64,000 bases of DNA from Trichomonas tenax (Eukaryota > Parabasalia > Trichomonadida > Trichomonadidae): positions 1-64,000 of the forward strand of contig JALKBU010000062.1 in NCBI GenBank assembly GCA_023091735.1, in the 5' to 3' direction. Shown here in pieces: positions 50,946-61,754 of the stretch (position 1 is the first letter of the stretch; every line of letters begins with the position of its first letter). The position numbers were made by a program, and so were the translations under genes. The notes under the pieces were generated by a model. That model saw nothing but the letters and a program-made list of their open reading frames with translations. It did no database searches and had not been told where the DNA came from.

Positions 50946-52197
50946 GTGAACGGAAATGAGAGCTCAAAAAGTGATATGTTTACATGGCAAATTTGTAATT
51001 TTTGACACATATAATTTCGTTCATAAAAAGGAGGCTGCACCTTAAAAAACCAAGAATTCGCTTAATCTCGATTTGTTGCTACAAGAATGTGAATCTAGAA
51101 GAAATTTAAGGTTCAATTGGATTGTTTGGTTTGTAATTACTTATTGAATCTTCAATAAGGTATGAAAGCTGTCTTTAACTGCTTGCATGCATTGTATTGC
51201 ACCTTAATAGTTGTGTAGTATCGAAAAATCGGAATGTGTTCTACTTAAAAGTGACAAACGATGCGCTCATTAAAGAGGGCGTTTCATCACAATATACTTG
51301 TATTCATTGGACAGATATAGGGTATAATACATTCACATGCATATGATGTATCATTACATTCAATAGTTAGTCAATAGAGCTGTGCATAGTCCGAGCTAGT
51401 ATCGCTTATTGTTGACCGATGACCATATGACACAATGAGAGAAACTATTTCGAAATGTTATCTGCGAAAACTTTTATGGTATCTACACATATATGTGTTA
51501 CCTTTAGATAAATATTATAATGGTTATTCTGTATTTTTATACGATAGGTGAAATTTGATATTAAATTTGTCACTGATTTTGCCAATATGCATATTACGCA
51601 TTACAACTTATTATAACATAATGCTATGTGTGCGTATTTTTATTATGCACACTTTAGTTGTGGAGATATTAAAGCTCAAATATCCAAAATTGACAACGTT
51701 GATGCGCTCAAAGATGCATGTTTCTAGGATCACCCCTTAATTTATATTTCATCTCTTTGATATATCATAAATATATATAATTGTGATTTATCTGTGGATT
51801 TGCATATTTATCTTTTTTGCATAGCATATAAAAAGTTATCTCGGTCATAGTTTGTCCGAGCGCAAAATAATTTGATTTAATTGGAAAAAAGCATTTAAGA
51901 TGAGTTATAACTATGTAATTTTAGCATTATACTGATGAAGATCAATTGAAATCTGTATTTAAAGTTTGAATGCAAATATCTTCATAATGAAAATTTGATA
52001 TTAAAATTTTCTTGAAAATGCAGCTATTTTTGTATTTAGGGGATCATTTCCGTTCACTGCAGCATAAAATATTTTAATTTTGATATCTGGAAAAAATTGA
52101 AATCTCGCCCCTGTTTTTTTGCTATATAATTTACATGTCAATAATGATGAATCTGCCATGTAAACATATCACTTGTTGAGCTCTCATTTCCGTTCAC
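50946..52197. mobile_element. 1.25-kb inverted-repeat element (element 3)
   Basis: Left and right ends are inverted repeats of about 45 bp: GTGAACGGAAATGAGAGCTC, then AAAAGTGATATG (left) against ACAAGTGATATG, then TTTACATGGCA. Inner copies follow (TGACACATATAA 51003, TTTACATGTCA 52130). Part of the end sequence recurs inside at 52044-52057 (TCATTTCCGTTCAC). No open frame above about 60 codons and no transposase. Several short hairpins occur, e.g. near 51490 and 51636, but no regular array like element 2. Confidence 0.8.
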
Positions 52198-52200
52198 TAC

Positions 52201-52219
52201 ATATCTCATACAACATTAT
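52201..52219. repeat. Right 19-bp direct repeat flanking element 3
   Basis: Exact copy of 50924-50942, three bases outside the right inverted repeat. Confidence 0.7.
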
Positions 52220-52994
52220 GCGGGAACTGCAAGCGATAGACGAAATCTTTAGTTTTGGAATTCCCGGAAAAGTGACATATGATATATTAAATCGAAAATG
52301 GATTTGATGTTTGGATACTATGCATTGTATAAAAGCGTTTTTTCATGTTCGTTGCAACTTTATGGTGTTTTTTTCAAAATCTAATTTAACCTTTGCATCA
52401 CACAATTTGTCTAATTTTTTTCGTTTTTGGGCCAAAAAAGAATTTTATGAAAATGCAAATAAATATTTTAATAGATACATTACATCTCTATATTATTAGC
52501 TGATTTAAAATCGAAAATTTCTTATCTAAACACAAAAAAATTAACATTTTTCGTTTTCAGAGTGAGTTCAAAGGTCGAAAATCAAGGTAGTCTTCGTATA
52601 CATATAATTCATTACCTCAGTTATATCGATTTCAATATACTAAAGAACTTTATTAAATAAATATTTTTTCACTGAATATATTTTATTAAAATTAGACAAT
52701 ACGAGTTTGTTACTATTTATTTTAGCAATTTTTTGACAGTACAGAATGCAATGCGCTTGATATTTGAACATATTAAAATAAAATTAAATATTATCTTTCA
52801 ACAACTTTGTTGCAAGAGCCTTTACAATAAGATAACAATTAAATGATCAAATGTTCTTTAATTGATTTTTCAGTATTGATCAAATATTAAAATTGGAGAA
52901 ATATAACTGTGTTTTTGGATTTAAATTAGAATTGAGTTTATGCATAAATTTCTGTCTCATGAATGATTTGATCAAAAATAATAAAAAATAAATT
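52220..52994. other. AT-rich spacer downstream of the ankyrin gene
   Basis: I see no gene; a 62-codon frame at 52311-52499 lacks features. It is the 3' side of the minus-strand ankyrin gene. Confidence 0.5.
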
Positions 52995-55900
52995 TTATAA
53001 ATGTGTATAAATCTCAAGTCTATTATAAAATAGATTATATTCAGTCATGAATTTGGAATATTCAGATTCGAACTCATCTCTTTCCTTCTTGAAACACTCA
53101 ACTCTCTTCAAAAGTTTCTTCTCTTGAGCATCAAGCATTTGCGATCGTGCAGAAATCGTTGCTCCTCCATATGAATTATGTGCCGTTACGTAATTAGCGT
53201 GTCGTTCTTGCATTCCTTCAGTTGCGAAAATATTGAATAATAATGAGTTTGTTTTATTATTCAGTCTTTCGCCTTCTGAATTGTATGCGTTAACCATAGC
53301 ATTATGAATTTGCACCTGACTTTCATGTTCTTGAATGTCTCCCGCAATGATTTCTCGTGCTGCCTCCAGTTTGGCCTGGTGAATATCAAACTCCCTTTTC
53401 CTTTTTTCAAAGTCTCTCATCTTTGATTCAATTGAACCCTCGAATACAATGTCTCTGGCCTTATTTTGTTTTAAGTACTTTGCAAGCCTTCTGTCCGAAT
53501 TCGAATACCACTTGGTTAAACTCAATGGCGTTTCTGATTTGTTATCTTGTTGGTTGATTAATGATGCATTTACAGCGAGCAATTTCTTTGCAAGAAGAAC
53601 TGAATTCTCATCATTTGATCTCATTGCGCATGCATGCAGTGGTGTTTGCATATTCTGCGAAAGAGCTGTGACAATGCAACCTGAGTCAATCATCATAAAT
53701 GCTGTTTTGTATGACCCATTTCTTATACATGATGTTAAGACTGGATCGCCATTGATCTTGTCATACTCCGAAAATCCGTTATTCAAAAGGTAGCGCATGG
53801 AATCAGGTAAATCGTGAACAACACAATATTCAAGTGGGAACATTCCTTTTGCATCTTTGACATTGAACTTTGCACCCTTTGCTCTTAATATGTCGCACAT
53901 TTCGAATCGATTTTTAATTAATGCATAATACAATGCATCAAATCCACTGGAATCTTGTGGTTTCAAATCTGCGCCATTGTCTAGAAGCAGCTTGAAGTTA
54001 TCCATCACACCATGAACAATTGATACCATTAATGGAGTCAATCGAGAATTCGTTTTATCCATTAAATTTGCTTTCTTTTCGATTAATGTTTTGAGATAAT
54101 AAATGTTTTTCGCTTGAGCACTTTGGTGAATTGGATAGTAGCCTCCTTTATGCGGTAAATCTATCTTTGCTCCATTTTGAATTAAGACGTTGAAGCAATC
54201 AAGTTTTTCAAAATTAATTGCACTGATTAAAGGAGTTGTCCATCCGCATCGAATATTGATAGCTGCACCTTTATCAATCAATTTTTGCAATGTTACCGAA
54301 TCTCCTTTGGATATTGCATACATTATAGGAGGGAATCCAGCATCATCTGTGTAATTAATGTCGACATTTATTTCGAGCAAGTGAGATATGAAATTAGTAT
54401 TTCTGAGTTCAATTGCGGTCATGAGTGGAACTTTCCCTTTTAGTCCTTTCTCGTTAGGACTGAAGCCAAGTTGTCTGAGAATTTCAAATTTCTCAATGTT
54501 GTTCTCTTGAACTGAAACATGGATTCCAGATATAATTTTATTGCTAGATATGTTAGCTTTCATACTCTTCAATAACTTGACAACTTCCCACTGCTCGTTC
54601 TTAATTGCTGCAACAATTGGTGTCTGTCCATTTTCTTCTTTATTCATTTCAGATGATGCGCAAATACTGAGTAATATTCTGAGAGATCTCAAATCTCCAT
54701 CTCTGGATGCTCTGAAGATATGCGATAGCCCAGATTTGTCATTTGTGTTCACTGGGCTATTTTGAGAAATGCAAAAATTGGCGGCTTGGATTGCATTATT
54801 TTTAATTGCGAGTTCAATCGGATAAACTTTATCTTGTGTCTGAATGAATACTGGATAACTTTTCTTGTGTGTTTCTTTACAAATGAACTTCATTACATCA
54901 ACACGATTGTTTATTGTTGCATAATGGAAAGGAATCAGTCCACTCTTGGATATCGCATTTAAGTCTGCTTTTTTATCTACGAGGAACTTAACAATCTTCA
55001 AATGGCCGTTCATTGATGAAATATGAAGCAATGTCATACCATCTTCAAATTTCTGATTGAGATCATATAGTTTCTTCTTGAAAACATACTTTGCTATATC
55101 AACATTGCCACTTTGACAAGCAAAATACAGTGCATTGTGAGACTGATTATCTGTATTCTTGAAGTTGACTCCTTTTGATTCAAGCAATTTTACAATCTTT
55201 AAATGGCCAAATTTGCAAGCAACTAAAAGCAGTGTCATTCCATTGGAATCTTTAATTTCCCAATTGAATCCCTGATTGATGAGATTATTGATAATATTGA
55301 TATTTCTGCTCTCAGTAGCGGCAAGAAATGCATCAACATTGTTCATAGTCCTGTAATTGGTATCCGCTCCTTTGCTCTCCAAGAATTGCATGATTTGCTC
55401 ATTGCCTTTGCTGCATGCTATCAAATATGGGGTAATTTGATCGCTTGGACGAGCGTCATTGACATTAGCATGCTTTTCAATACAATTCATGGCAATATCC
55501 AAATTATTCGCGACAACCGCAGAATGCAAAGCCGTATTTCCAATCGAATCTCTGATAAAAATATCGGCATTCTTATTTAGCAAAAACAAAAATATATCTG
55601 GCTGATTGTTTTCGATCGCAAGAATCAATAATGGTGTCTTGTTTCTGCTCAGTGAGTTTACATTGACATTCAGATCATTGACTAAATATCTGACAGTATC
55701 AATTTTTCCGTTAATGACTGCAAGAGCAATGGGAATTTCTGATGAATTCGGGACTTTTGAGAAATCAATTTCTTGCTTTTTGAAAAACTTGAGCGTATCA
55801 ATTGAGCCATATTTGCAAGCAATTGATACAGGAACGTCTCCATTTGTTCTTGGATTTTTGATATCTACTCCGCTGTTAAACAACGATTTGACAACCTCGA

Positions 55901-57632
55901 CGCTATTCATTTGGATAGCGACGGCAAGAGCATCAGTTCCATCTGGTGTCACGGCGAATTTGTTTGCTCCGATTGAGATTAAAAAGTCAACGATTTCTGC
56001 ATTTCCAAATTTCGAAGCGGTCATTATTGGTGTGAAATTGTCTGCTTGCCTGTTTTCAATTGATGTAGGATCTTTAACAAGATGATATTTCACGGCAGGA
56101 AGCGACGATTTTTCGATTGCAACAAAAATATCATTTCCTTTGCTTTTGATCTCTTTCTTATTTGTTTTAAGAAGTAGCATCGCCATTTCTTCGGATTTTG
56201 CATGTGAAATCAAGCAGTCATATTTGTTTTCATTGTTCTTGTTCACATATTTTAAGATCAACTCTGTTGCTTCTAAATTATCTGATTCTATTGCATAATA
56301 AAGACAATTTCTTCTGGCATCAATTGCGTTGCAATCACTTACTTTGTTCAATAACATTTCAAGGCATTTCTGCCTCTTGTACTTAACGGAATACAAGAAA
56401 GGTGATTCGTTGTTATTGCTTTTATAAATGAAATTAGCTCCTTGCTCAAGAAGATATTCAGCCATCTTAAAATTACCTTCTTGAATTGCCAGCATCAAAG
56501 GTGTTACTCCATTATTTTCATTGATGTCAACATGAACTTTTGCATGAATCAGCTCTTTGGCAGCCTCAAAGCTGTCATTTTTTGCGGCCATTGAAAGCGG
56601 AAATAGACCTTTGACTGAGGCATTTGGATCGACATTTTTCGACAATAAAAGTTTCATTGTTTTGATGCTGTTATATCTTGCCGCATACATCATAAGAGAA
56701 TGATCTAAGACTGTGTCATTAATTGATGAAGGATTTGCTTGTAAAAGCTTGACAACGCAATCAACATGATCTGTTCTTGCACCCATAAAAATTGCAGTTT
56801 CCAGAACCGCTTTATTGGCATATTTCGGATCGCAAATTTTGGAAAGGTATTCAGTAATTTCTACACTGTTTGTGAGCACTGCAATCATTAGAGGTGTGTT
56901 TCCGTTAATTAAACACATTTTAATGTCAATTATTCGGCACCAAAATTTGACAATGTTTAAATGATTGTTTTTGATTGCATAATAGAGAGGAATACGAAAT
57001 TTCTTATTCTTGGCATTCCAATCGGCATCAATCTTATACAGTGTCCAAAAGATAAATAAATTTCCATTTTTGCATGCATAATGAGCTGGAGTTAGGCCTT
57101 TTTTGTCGGCTTTGTTGCAATCTTTACCTTTTGCAATCCAGTATAAAGTTCCATCAGTATCATTGTTTTTCGCACATGTTATTAAATCATCTTTGGGTTT
57201 TGTATCTCCATTGTAACCAATAAATGCTCTTCTTGATGCTTCATTTCCATAATCTATGGCTATCTTATGGTCGTAGTTTCTGTAAAATGGATCGGCTCTA
57301 TATTTCAATAGGAGCGAAACAATTTCTGGTTTTTTACTTTTCATTGCAATCATTAGCATTGTCATCCCATCGCTAAGTACATTTGGATTTGCACCTTTTT
57401 CAAGAAGTGCTTTCACATAGTCTGCGCTTTTTTTACTAATAGCATATGCAAGAAGATTTTTCTTTTTAAACCAAGTGTTTGGATTGAAATCTAATTTTAT
57501 TAATTCTTCATAACTTTTGGCCTTTTCGACAGATTTTTGAATTCTTGCATCAAGCACAGGAAGGTTATAATCATATAAATGCTCCACAGACTTTACGGCA
57601 GCTTTGAGTATTTCCGCATCCGAAAGAGCCAT
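52995..57632 (-). CDS. Giant ankyrin-repeat protein
   Basis: 1545 residues. From about 60 to 1395 it is a continuous series of roughly 40 ankyrin repeats with the usual G-x-T-P/A-L-x-x-A and G-A-N/D-x-N consensus (GLTPAHYACKNGNLF, GMTLLLVACKFGHLKIVK, SETPLSLTKWYSNS). The last 130 residues are charged helix (EKRKREFDIHQAKLEAAREI, shown in part) consistent with a coiled coil. No membrane or catalytic domain is seen. Ankyrin expansion is a hallmark of trichomonad genomes; such proteins act as protein-binding scaffolds. Many repeats are degenerate but no stop or frameshift is present. A TCAGTTTTTTTTTGG Initiator-like element lies 29 bases before the ATG at 57632. Confidence 0.92.
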   Translation of the reverse strand: MALSDAEILKAAVKSVEHLYDYNLPVLDARIQKSVEKAKSYEELIKLDFNPNTWFKKKNLLAYAISKKSADYVKALLEKGANPNVLSDGMTMLMIAMKSKKPEIVSLLLKYRADPFYRNYDHKIAIDYGNEASRRAFIGYNGDTKPKDDLITCAKNNDTDGTLYWIAKGKDCNKADKKGLTPAHYACKNGNLFIFWTLYKIDADWNAKNKKFRIPLYYAIKNNHLNIVKFWCRIIDIKMCLINGNTPLMIAVLTNSVEITEYLSKICDPKYANKAVLETAIFMGARTDHVDCVVKLLQANPSSINDTVLDHSLMMYAARYNSIKTMKLLLSKNVDPNASVKGLFPLSMAAKNDSFEAAKELIHAKVHVDINENNGVTPLMLAIQEGNFKMAEYLLEQGANFIYKSNNNESPFLYSVKYKRQKCLEMLLNKVSDCNAIDARRNCLYYAIESDNLEATELILKYVNKNNENKYDCLISHAKSEEMAMLLLKTNKKEIKSKGNDIFVAIEKSSLPAVKYHLVKDPTSIENRQADNFTPIMTASKFGNAEIVDFLISIGANKFAVTPDGTDALAVAIQMNSVEVVKSLFNSGVDIKNPRTNGDVPVSIACKYGSIDTLKFFKKQEIDFSKVPNSSEIPIALAVINGKIDTVRYLVNDLNVNVNSLSRNKTPLLILAIENNQPDIFLFLLNKNADIFIRDSIGNTALHSAVVANNLDIAMNCIEKHANVNDARPSDQITPYLIACSKGNEQIMQFLESKGADTNYRTMNNVDAFLAATESRNINIINNLINQGFNWEIKDSNGMTLLLVACKFGHLKIVKLLESKGVNFKNTDNQSHNALYFACQSGNVDIAKYVFKKKLYDLNQKFEDGMTLLHISSMNGHLKIVKFLVDKKADLNAISKSGLIPFHYATINNRVDVMKFICKETHKKSYPVFIQTQDKVYPIELAIKNNAIQAANFCISQNSPVNTNDKSGLSHIFRASRDGDLRSLRILLSICASSEMNKEENGQTPIVAAIKNEQWEVVKLLKSMKANISSNKIISGIHVSVQENNIEKFEILRQLGFSPNEKGLKGKVPLMTAIELRNTNFISHLLEINVDINYTDDAGFPPIMYAISKGDSVTLQKLIDKGAAINIRCGWTTPLISAINFEKLDCFNVLIQNGAKIDLPHKGGYYPIHQSAQAKNIYYLKTLIEKKANLMDKTNSRLTPLMVSIVHGVMDNFKLLLDNGADLKPQDSSGFDALYYALIKNRFEMCDILRAKGAKFNVKDAKGMFPLEYCVVHDLPDSMRYLLNNGFSEYDKINGDPVLTSCIRNGSYKTAFMMIDSGCIVTALSQNMQTPLHACAMRSNDENSVLLAKKLLAVNASLINQQDNKSETPLSLTKWYSNSDRRLAKYLKQNKARDIVFEGSIESKMRDFEKRKREFDIHQAKLEAAREIIAGDIQEHESQVQIHNAMVNAYNSEGERLNNKTNSLLFNIFATEGMQERHANYVTAHNSYGGATISARSQMLDAQEKKLLKRVECFKKERDEFESEYSKFMTEYNLFYNRLEIYTHL

Positions 57633-58305
57633 TGTAATGTTTTTGTGTCCAAAAAAAAACTGATTCCTTGAGTCGAAATTTGTGAAAACTCATTGAATTT
57701 TTTCATTTCATGTTATTATGGCAAAAAATAAATTGAGATTGCAGGGTCATAATTTGTGATACCTCAATGAATTCTTTCGCATCTTCATTTTGGGTCGCAA
57801 TTTGTGAAACATAACACTTTTATTACAATTTTTGTCCTCAAAGTGTTATTTTGATTGATATATCCTAACATCTAAAATTTGGTACGCAAAGCATTGACGG
57901 TTATATGCATATACGATTAAAACTCATATCTCTATCGATTAAATTAAGATAATGTAAAAAAAATGAGCATGAATTTAAATTGATAATGTTCAAATGAGCA
58001 ATTTACATCGATAAAAATTTATGTATCATTTTGATTAGATTGATGTAGAAATCTCAACACTTCTGATCAGAAAAATATTGGACTTATCAAAATTATGATG
58101 AAATAAAATTTGCAAGTTATTCATGACTACAACTTAATTGGCTACATACAGTTTGTGTATATATGATATTGTATCTATATTTTGTCATTTCTCTATATGA
58201 TTTCAATATTGTTGCCTTGAATAAAAGTTTCGAATAAGGCCAAAAATTAGCAAATTTGAATGTCCTGTAAATGATATTTTTTCAGCAATTTTTAATTGAC
58301 TGTAT
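57633..58305. other. Spacer with three degenerate direct repeats upstream of the ankyrin gene
   Basis: Copies beginning GTCRHAATTTGTGAWA occur at 57672-57710, 57746-57783 and 57794-57815; the first two share AATTTGTGA, CTCAWTGAATT and TTTC over about 38 bases. No TTTACATG motif is present. The rest is AT-rich and featureless. Confidence 0.5.
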
Positions 58306-59280
58306 TTATTTCAATAAGATATAATATGCATGTTGAAATAGAGCATGGTTATAAAATTTTGCTTTTGGCAATCTCTCAACAACAGATCTTGTAAGAAAAG
58401 CGTCACATTTATATGTGGAAAGATGAAACAAAATACTAAAATTATCCGAAGAATATTTATTGATATAATGTGCTCGATAAGCGCCGAACCATATTTCTTT
58501 GTCTGTGTTGCAATCTATGACATTATGTGTGGCAGATGTTATATATTGTAATATATTAGTATAGTTACCGCCTCTTATTGTACAGTTCCTGATTATAAGT
58601 TCCACACTGCCGCTGATAGCATGAGCTATAACACTCATTCTATCAAATAAACACGTGTTATTTAATATATTGCAGTGATCATTTAGATTCGATGGTAGAG
58701 AAGCATATTCCTAAAGTCTCTTTACTAGCAATTAATGGGATATGTTCTATATAAATCCCAGAGCTATGGAAAGCTTGATTCTTTGATATATTTGAAGAAA
58801 GTAAGCCACTTTTGCCGTTGCATATATAGATTGTATCATCAATTGAAATATTTGCACAAGAACTAACAGAACATTCGGTGATAAGGTTAAAGTTTAAAAT
58901 TCTATTGAGTTCTGAGTAAGAAAACAAACCCGTATTAATTGCTGAAACATTTTTTACATAAAATCTGTGCTGAACGATAGCTCTGTCACATTTGACGTAT
59001 ATAGCTCCACCCTTATCTCTTCTGAAGCAATCTTCAAAGAAACAAGAAGAAAGGAGAAATTTTTTTCCATCACTTGTTATATTAACAACTCCATTATTTA
59101 GGTTTTGGAATACGCATTGATAAACATAGATTTGATCCCTAATGTACTGACATTGCAATTATTTAATATTCGATAACATAATTGAATAGGAACAGGATCT
59201 CCATAGTACTCCCTCCAGATGTCTGGTGGGGCAGTGTCTTCATGTTTTGTGAAAAAAATATCTCCATGAAGAGACAGATC
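58306..59280 (-). pseudogene. Beta-helix surface-protein gene with frameshifts
   Basis: Minus-strand pieces: near 59150-59260 EDTAPPDIWREYYGDP, then a frame change, 58679-59158 (IYVYQCVFQNLNNGVVNI, GGAIYVKCDRAIVQHRF, ECSVSSCANISID), a stop, and another frame at 58306-58638 (ELIIRNCTIRGGNYTNI). The order and motifs match the fragments at 49217 and 49765. A right-handed beta-helix fold is likely from the short Cys/Asn-rich strands. At least two frameshifts make it a pseudogene, unless the sequence has errors. Confidence 0.7.
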
Positions 59281-59555
59281 TACTTATACAATATTTTTTT
59301 TAATTTCTTTTCATGGACCACAAAAACCGCGTTTTTTGATTCATCTTCAACATGATCTGTTAAATTAATTAGTGGAAAATAAACTATGTTTCATGATATA
59401 TGTTAGCATATAGCTTTGATCATAATTTAATGTCTATTGAAGACTTTTGCTGAATCATCATTCGCTCGTAAACAAAGTTTTGTTCAAAAAACAAAAAAGA
59501 GCGATTTAAACAAAACATAACATAGATAGATTTATTATATACATGTACATCTCTA

Positions 59556-60377
59556 TTAGAAGTCTTCGAAAAGATTGTAAGAGAATTGCAACGAAGACTG
59601 GTTATAAGAAAATTCCGTGCTAGCGAATGATCCGATCTCGAAAGGAAGGGTGTCATAAGCACCCTCAATGACAATATCATCTTCTGGAGAAGATGTTTCC
59701 AAAGAAGGATCAAAATTAACTGTAACTGTGTCGATGGAGATGTGCTTGACATCTTCAACAGGGGCTGGCTTGATGGCTGGCTTAATAGCAGCAGAAACTG
59801 GAGTTGCTCCCTTGAATTGATTAACAATCTCGAAGAACTGCTTTCCAGCTTCGGTTTCTGTCCAAGCCTGGTTCCTGACATTTGGGCCAGCGTTCAAATA
59901 TGACTCTATTTCGTTCTGGCTGTTCTTGATGCTGAATAAAACAGCTGGTGTAGAGAGAACTGAGCAAAACTGGGCCCAATTAGCGTAGATGAACATCATG
60001 AGCTTTCTGTTCGAGAAAACTTTCTCAAAAGCATCGAAATTAGTGCAATACCATTTGAAGATTGTTTCACGAGAGCAAAGATCAACGAACCTCTCCCATG
60101 AAGCGGACAGGAAGGCCAACATTCCCTTCCTTGTTCTCCAGTCTGAGCGAACTGTTCTGATTCCGAGCTCCTTTGCGGTCATTTTAACCAAGATAGCGAG
60201 GAAGTCCCGGCGGAGGAACCTAGAGTATGTCCTAAGGAAGGCCTTGACTGAGTCATTGTTAGCATCTTTGACTGACATCATGAAAATATAATATGGATAG
60301 ACCATAGTCCTCAATTTTTCTTTTTGTAAGAAATATTTGAATTTGTATTTCGATTTTCTGAACAGAGGCGTGGCCAT
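59556..60377 (-). CDS. Unrecognised helical protein
   Basis: 273 residues from ATG 60377 (frame continues to 60389 without an earlier ATG). I cannot assign a family. The first two thirds are helical and rich in Trp/Phe/Arg (FLRTYSRFLRRDF, SDWRTRKGMLAFLSASWERF, FIYANWAQFCSVL), resembling three or four related helices with a W-F pattern. The C-terminal 80 residues are acidic and Ser/Pro-rich and look disordered. There is no membrane segment. In-frame ATGs at 60281 and 60278 (TCATGATG) could be the true start. The codon use is good, so it is likely expressed. Confidence 0.65.
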   Translation of the reverse strand: MATPLFRKSKYKFKYFLQKEKLRTMVYPYYIFMMSVKDANNDSVKAFLRTYSRFLRRDFLAILVKMTAKELGIRTVRSDWRTRKGMLAFLSASWERFVDLCSRETIFKWYCTNFDAFEKVFSNRKLMMFIYANWAQFCSVLSTPAVLFSIKNSQNEIESYLNAGPNVRNQAWTETEAGKQFFEIVNQFKGATPVSAAIKPAIKPAPVEDVKHISIDTVTVNFDPSLETSSPEDDIVIEGAYDTLPFEIGSFASTEFSYNQSSLQFSYNLFEDF

Positions 60378-61754
60378 GTTCGAAATCACTTTTATTTTAC
60401 TCTTTGTGGCTTTTGGAATAAAATTTATAAAAAGATTTCAGAAGATATAGAAAATTTGCGAATGATGGCCTAGATTAGATATTTTTAGTTATGGGAAATG
60501 TGGTGAACTGGATGTGGGTAACTTCCTAAAAAGGCCACTAGTCAATGGTTCTCTAGAATATACGGCTCTATTTCATTATTTCGATCGAAATATCAAAATA
60601 TATACCTCTAAAAAGCTGTTGAATCGAACACTCATCAACGGTCCTTATCTGGCTTCTTCTAAGCAATCTTTTTGTACAACTCATTAGAGCTAGTTCGAGT
60701 TATTCAATATCTGAATTTTTCTTATCTCCCAGCAAGAATACGATTTGTCTTCAGTTTATATACAGGCATTATAAGAGCAGTTGTTATATCGATATATTTT
60801 AAGCTTACTTTTACTTATCGAAAATATTTTTGAAAAATATGCTCGCACGGAAATCAAATTCATTAGGATTCTACAAGCTTATATCCTTTCAAGCATGCTA
60901 GGAGATATTTTCTGGGTACATTCTCTTTATTTGAGGATGGCTGCTAAAACTATTATCGAGTTAACTGTAAATTCCGCTAGAAATAACATCTACTTACGTT
61001 ACCGGAACGTTCTGCAACTTAAAAATCAATGTTAAACTTTGTGCCAAATATCGAACGAAATCGTTTTCAGCGATGCGCCATCATCGTTTACTTGAATTGT
61101 TGAAGCTTTACTATTTCTTGTTGTTACAGTAAACTAACTTACGTTTAAATGAGTTATGTTTTATCTTTCTATATTTATTCGAAGCAATGAAGATATTTAG
61201 TATAAGGGTACCAATACATGTACTCAATATATCATATGGTTAGATATCAAATAGTTGGTTCTCACTTTAAAATGCAAGTGATGAAATATATTTTCTTAAT
61301 CATTCTCTGAGAGATGGTGCATCATATAGAATTCCAATATATATCCATTTGGCAGTACACCCGAGCTTTGAACTTCAAAAATTAGGTTAGATAATTGCTT
61401 TAGTATAAAGCAAATCTGATGTGGGTTCCCCTATTATAAGCCTCTCATGGTAATGACACCCTCTGATTCTCTCAAGAACAATTTTGATTCATAAATTTTA
61501 AAATCATGAATTTAGTCATCATCTTCATAACATAGCATATTCATAAGCTATATATGTATTTTCCGGATTCTCATTAGATGATATAGCGAATAAAACCTAA
61601 TTGAATCAATCTTTTGAAATCAAAAATGGTATTTACGTGGCAATAAATTTATTTACATGACAGAATCAACTCTTCTGCATAAATATCATGTTATTTGGTA
61701 TCCATATTTAGCACAAAATTAATTTGTAAAGTTTGATTTCATATTTTTTTCCAA
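60378..61754. other. Spacer upstream of CDC50
   Basis: The 60500-61040 part has longer open stretches than normal spacer and might be a decayed gene, but there is no recognisable motif. Near the CDC50 start the + strand holds TTTTGAAATCA 61612, TTTACGTGGCA 61632 and TTTACATGACA 61652, each 20 bp apart. The Initiator TCATATTTTTTTCC begins at 61739. Confidence 0.5.

Noticed and set aside
50946..52197. Hairpin array in element 3 like that of element 2
   Set aside because: Only scattered short stems, mostly under 10 bp, without regular spacing.
60781..61035. 84-codon open frame with helical character
   Set aside because: Starts at TTG, no Initiator, no family; perhaps part of an old decayed gene but not supportable.
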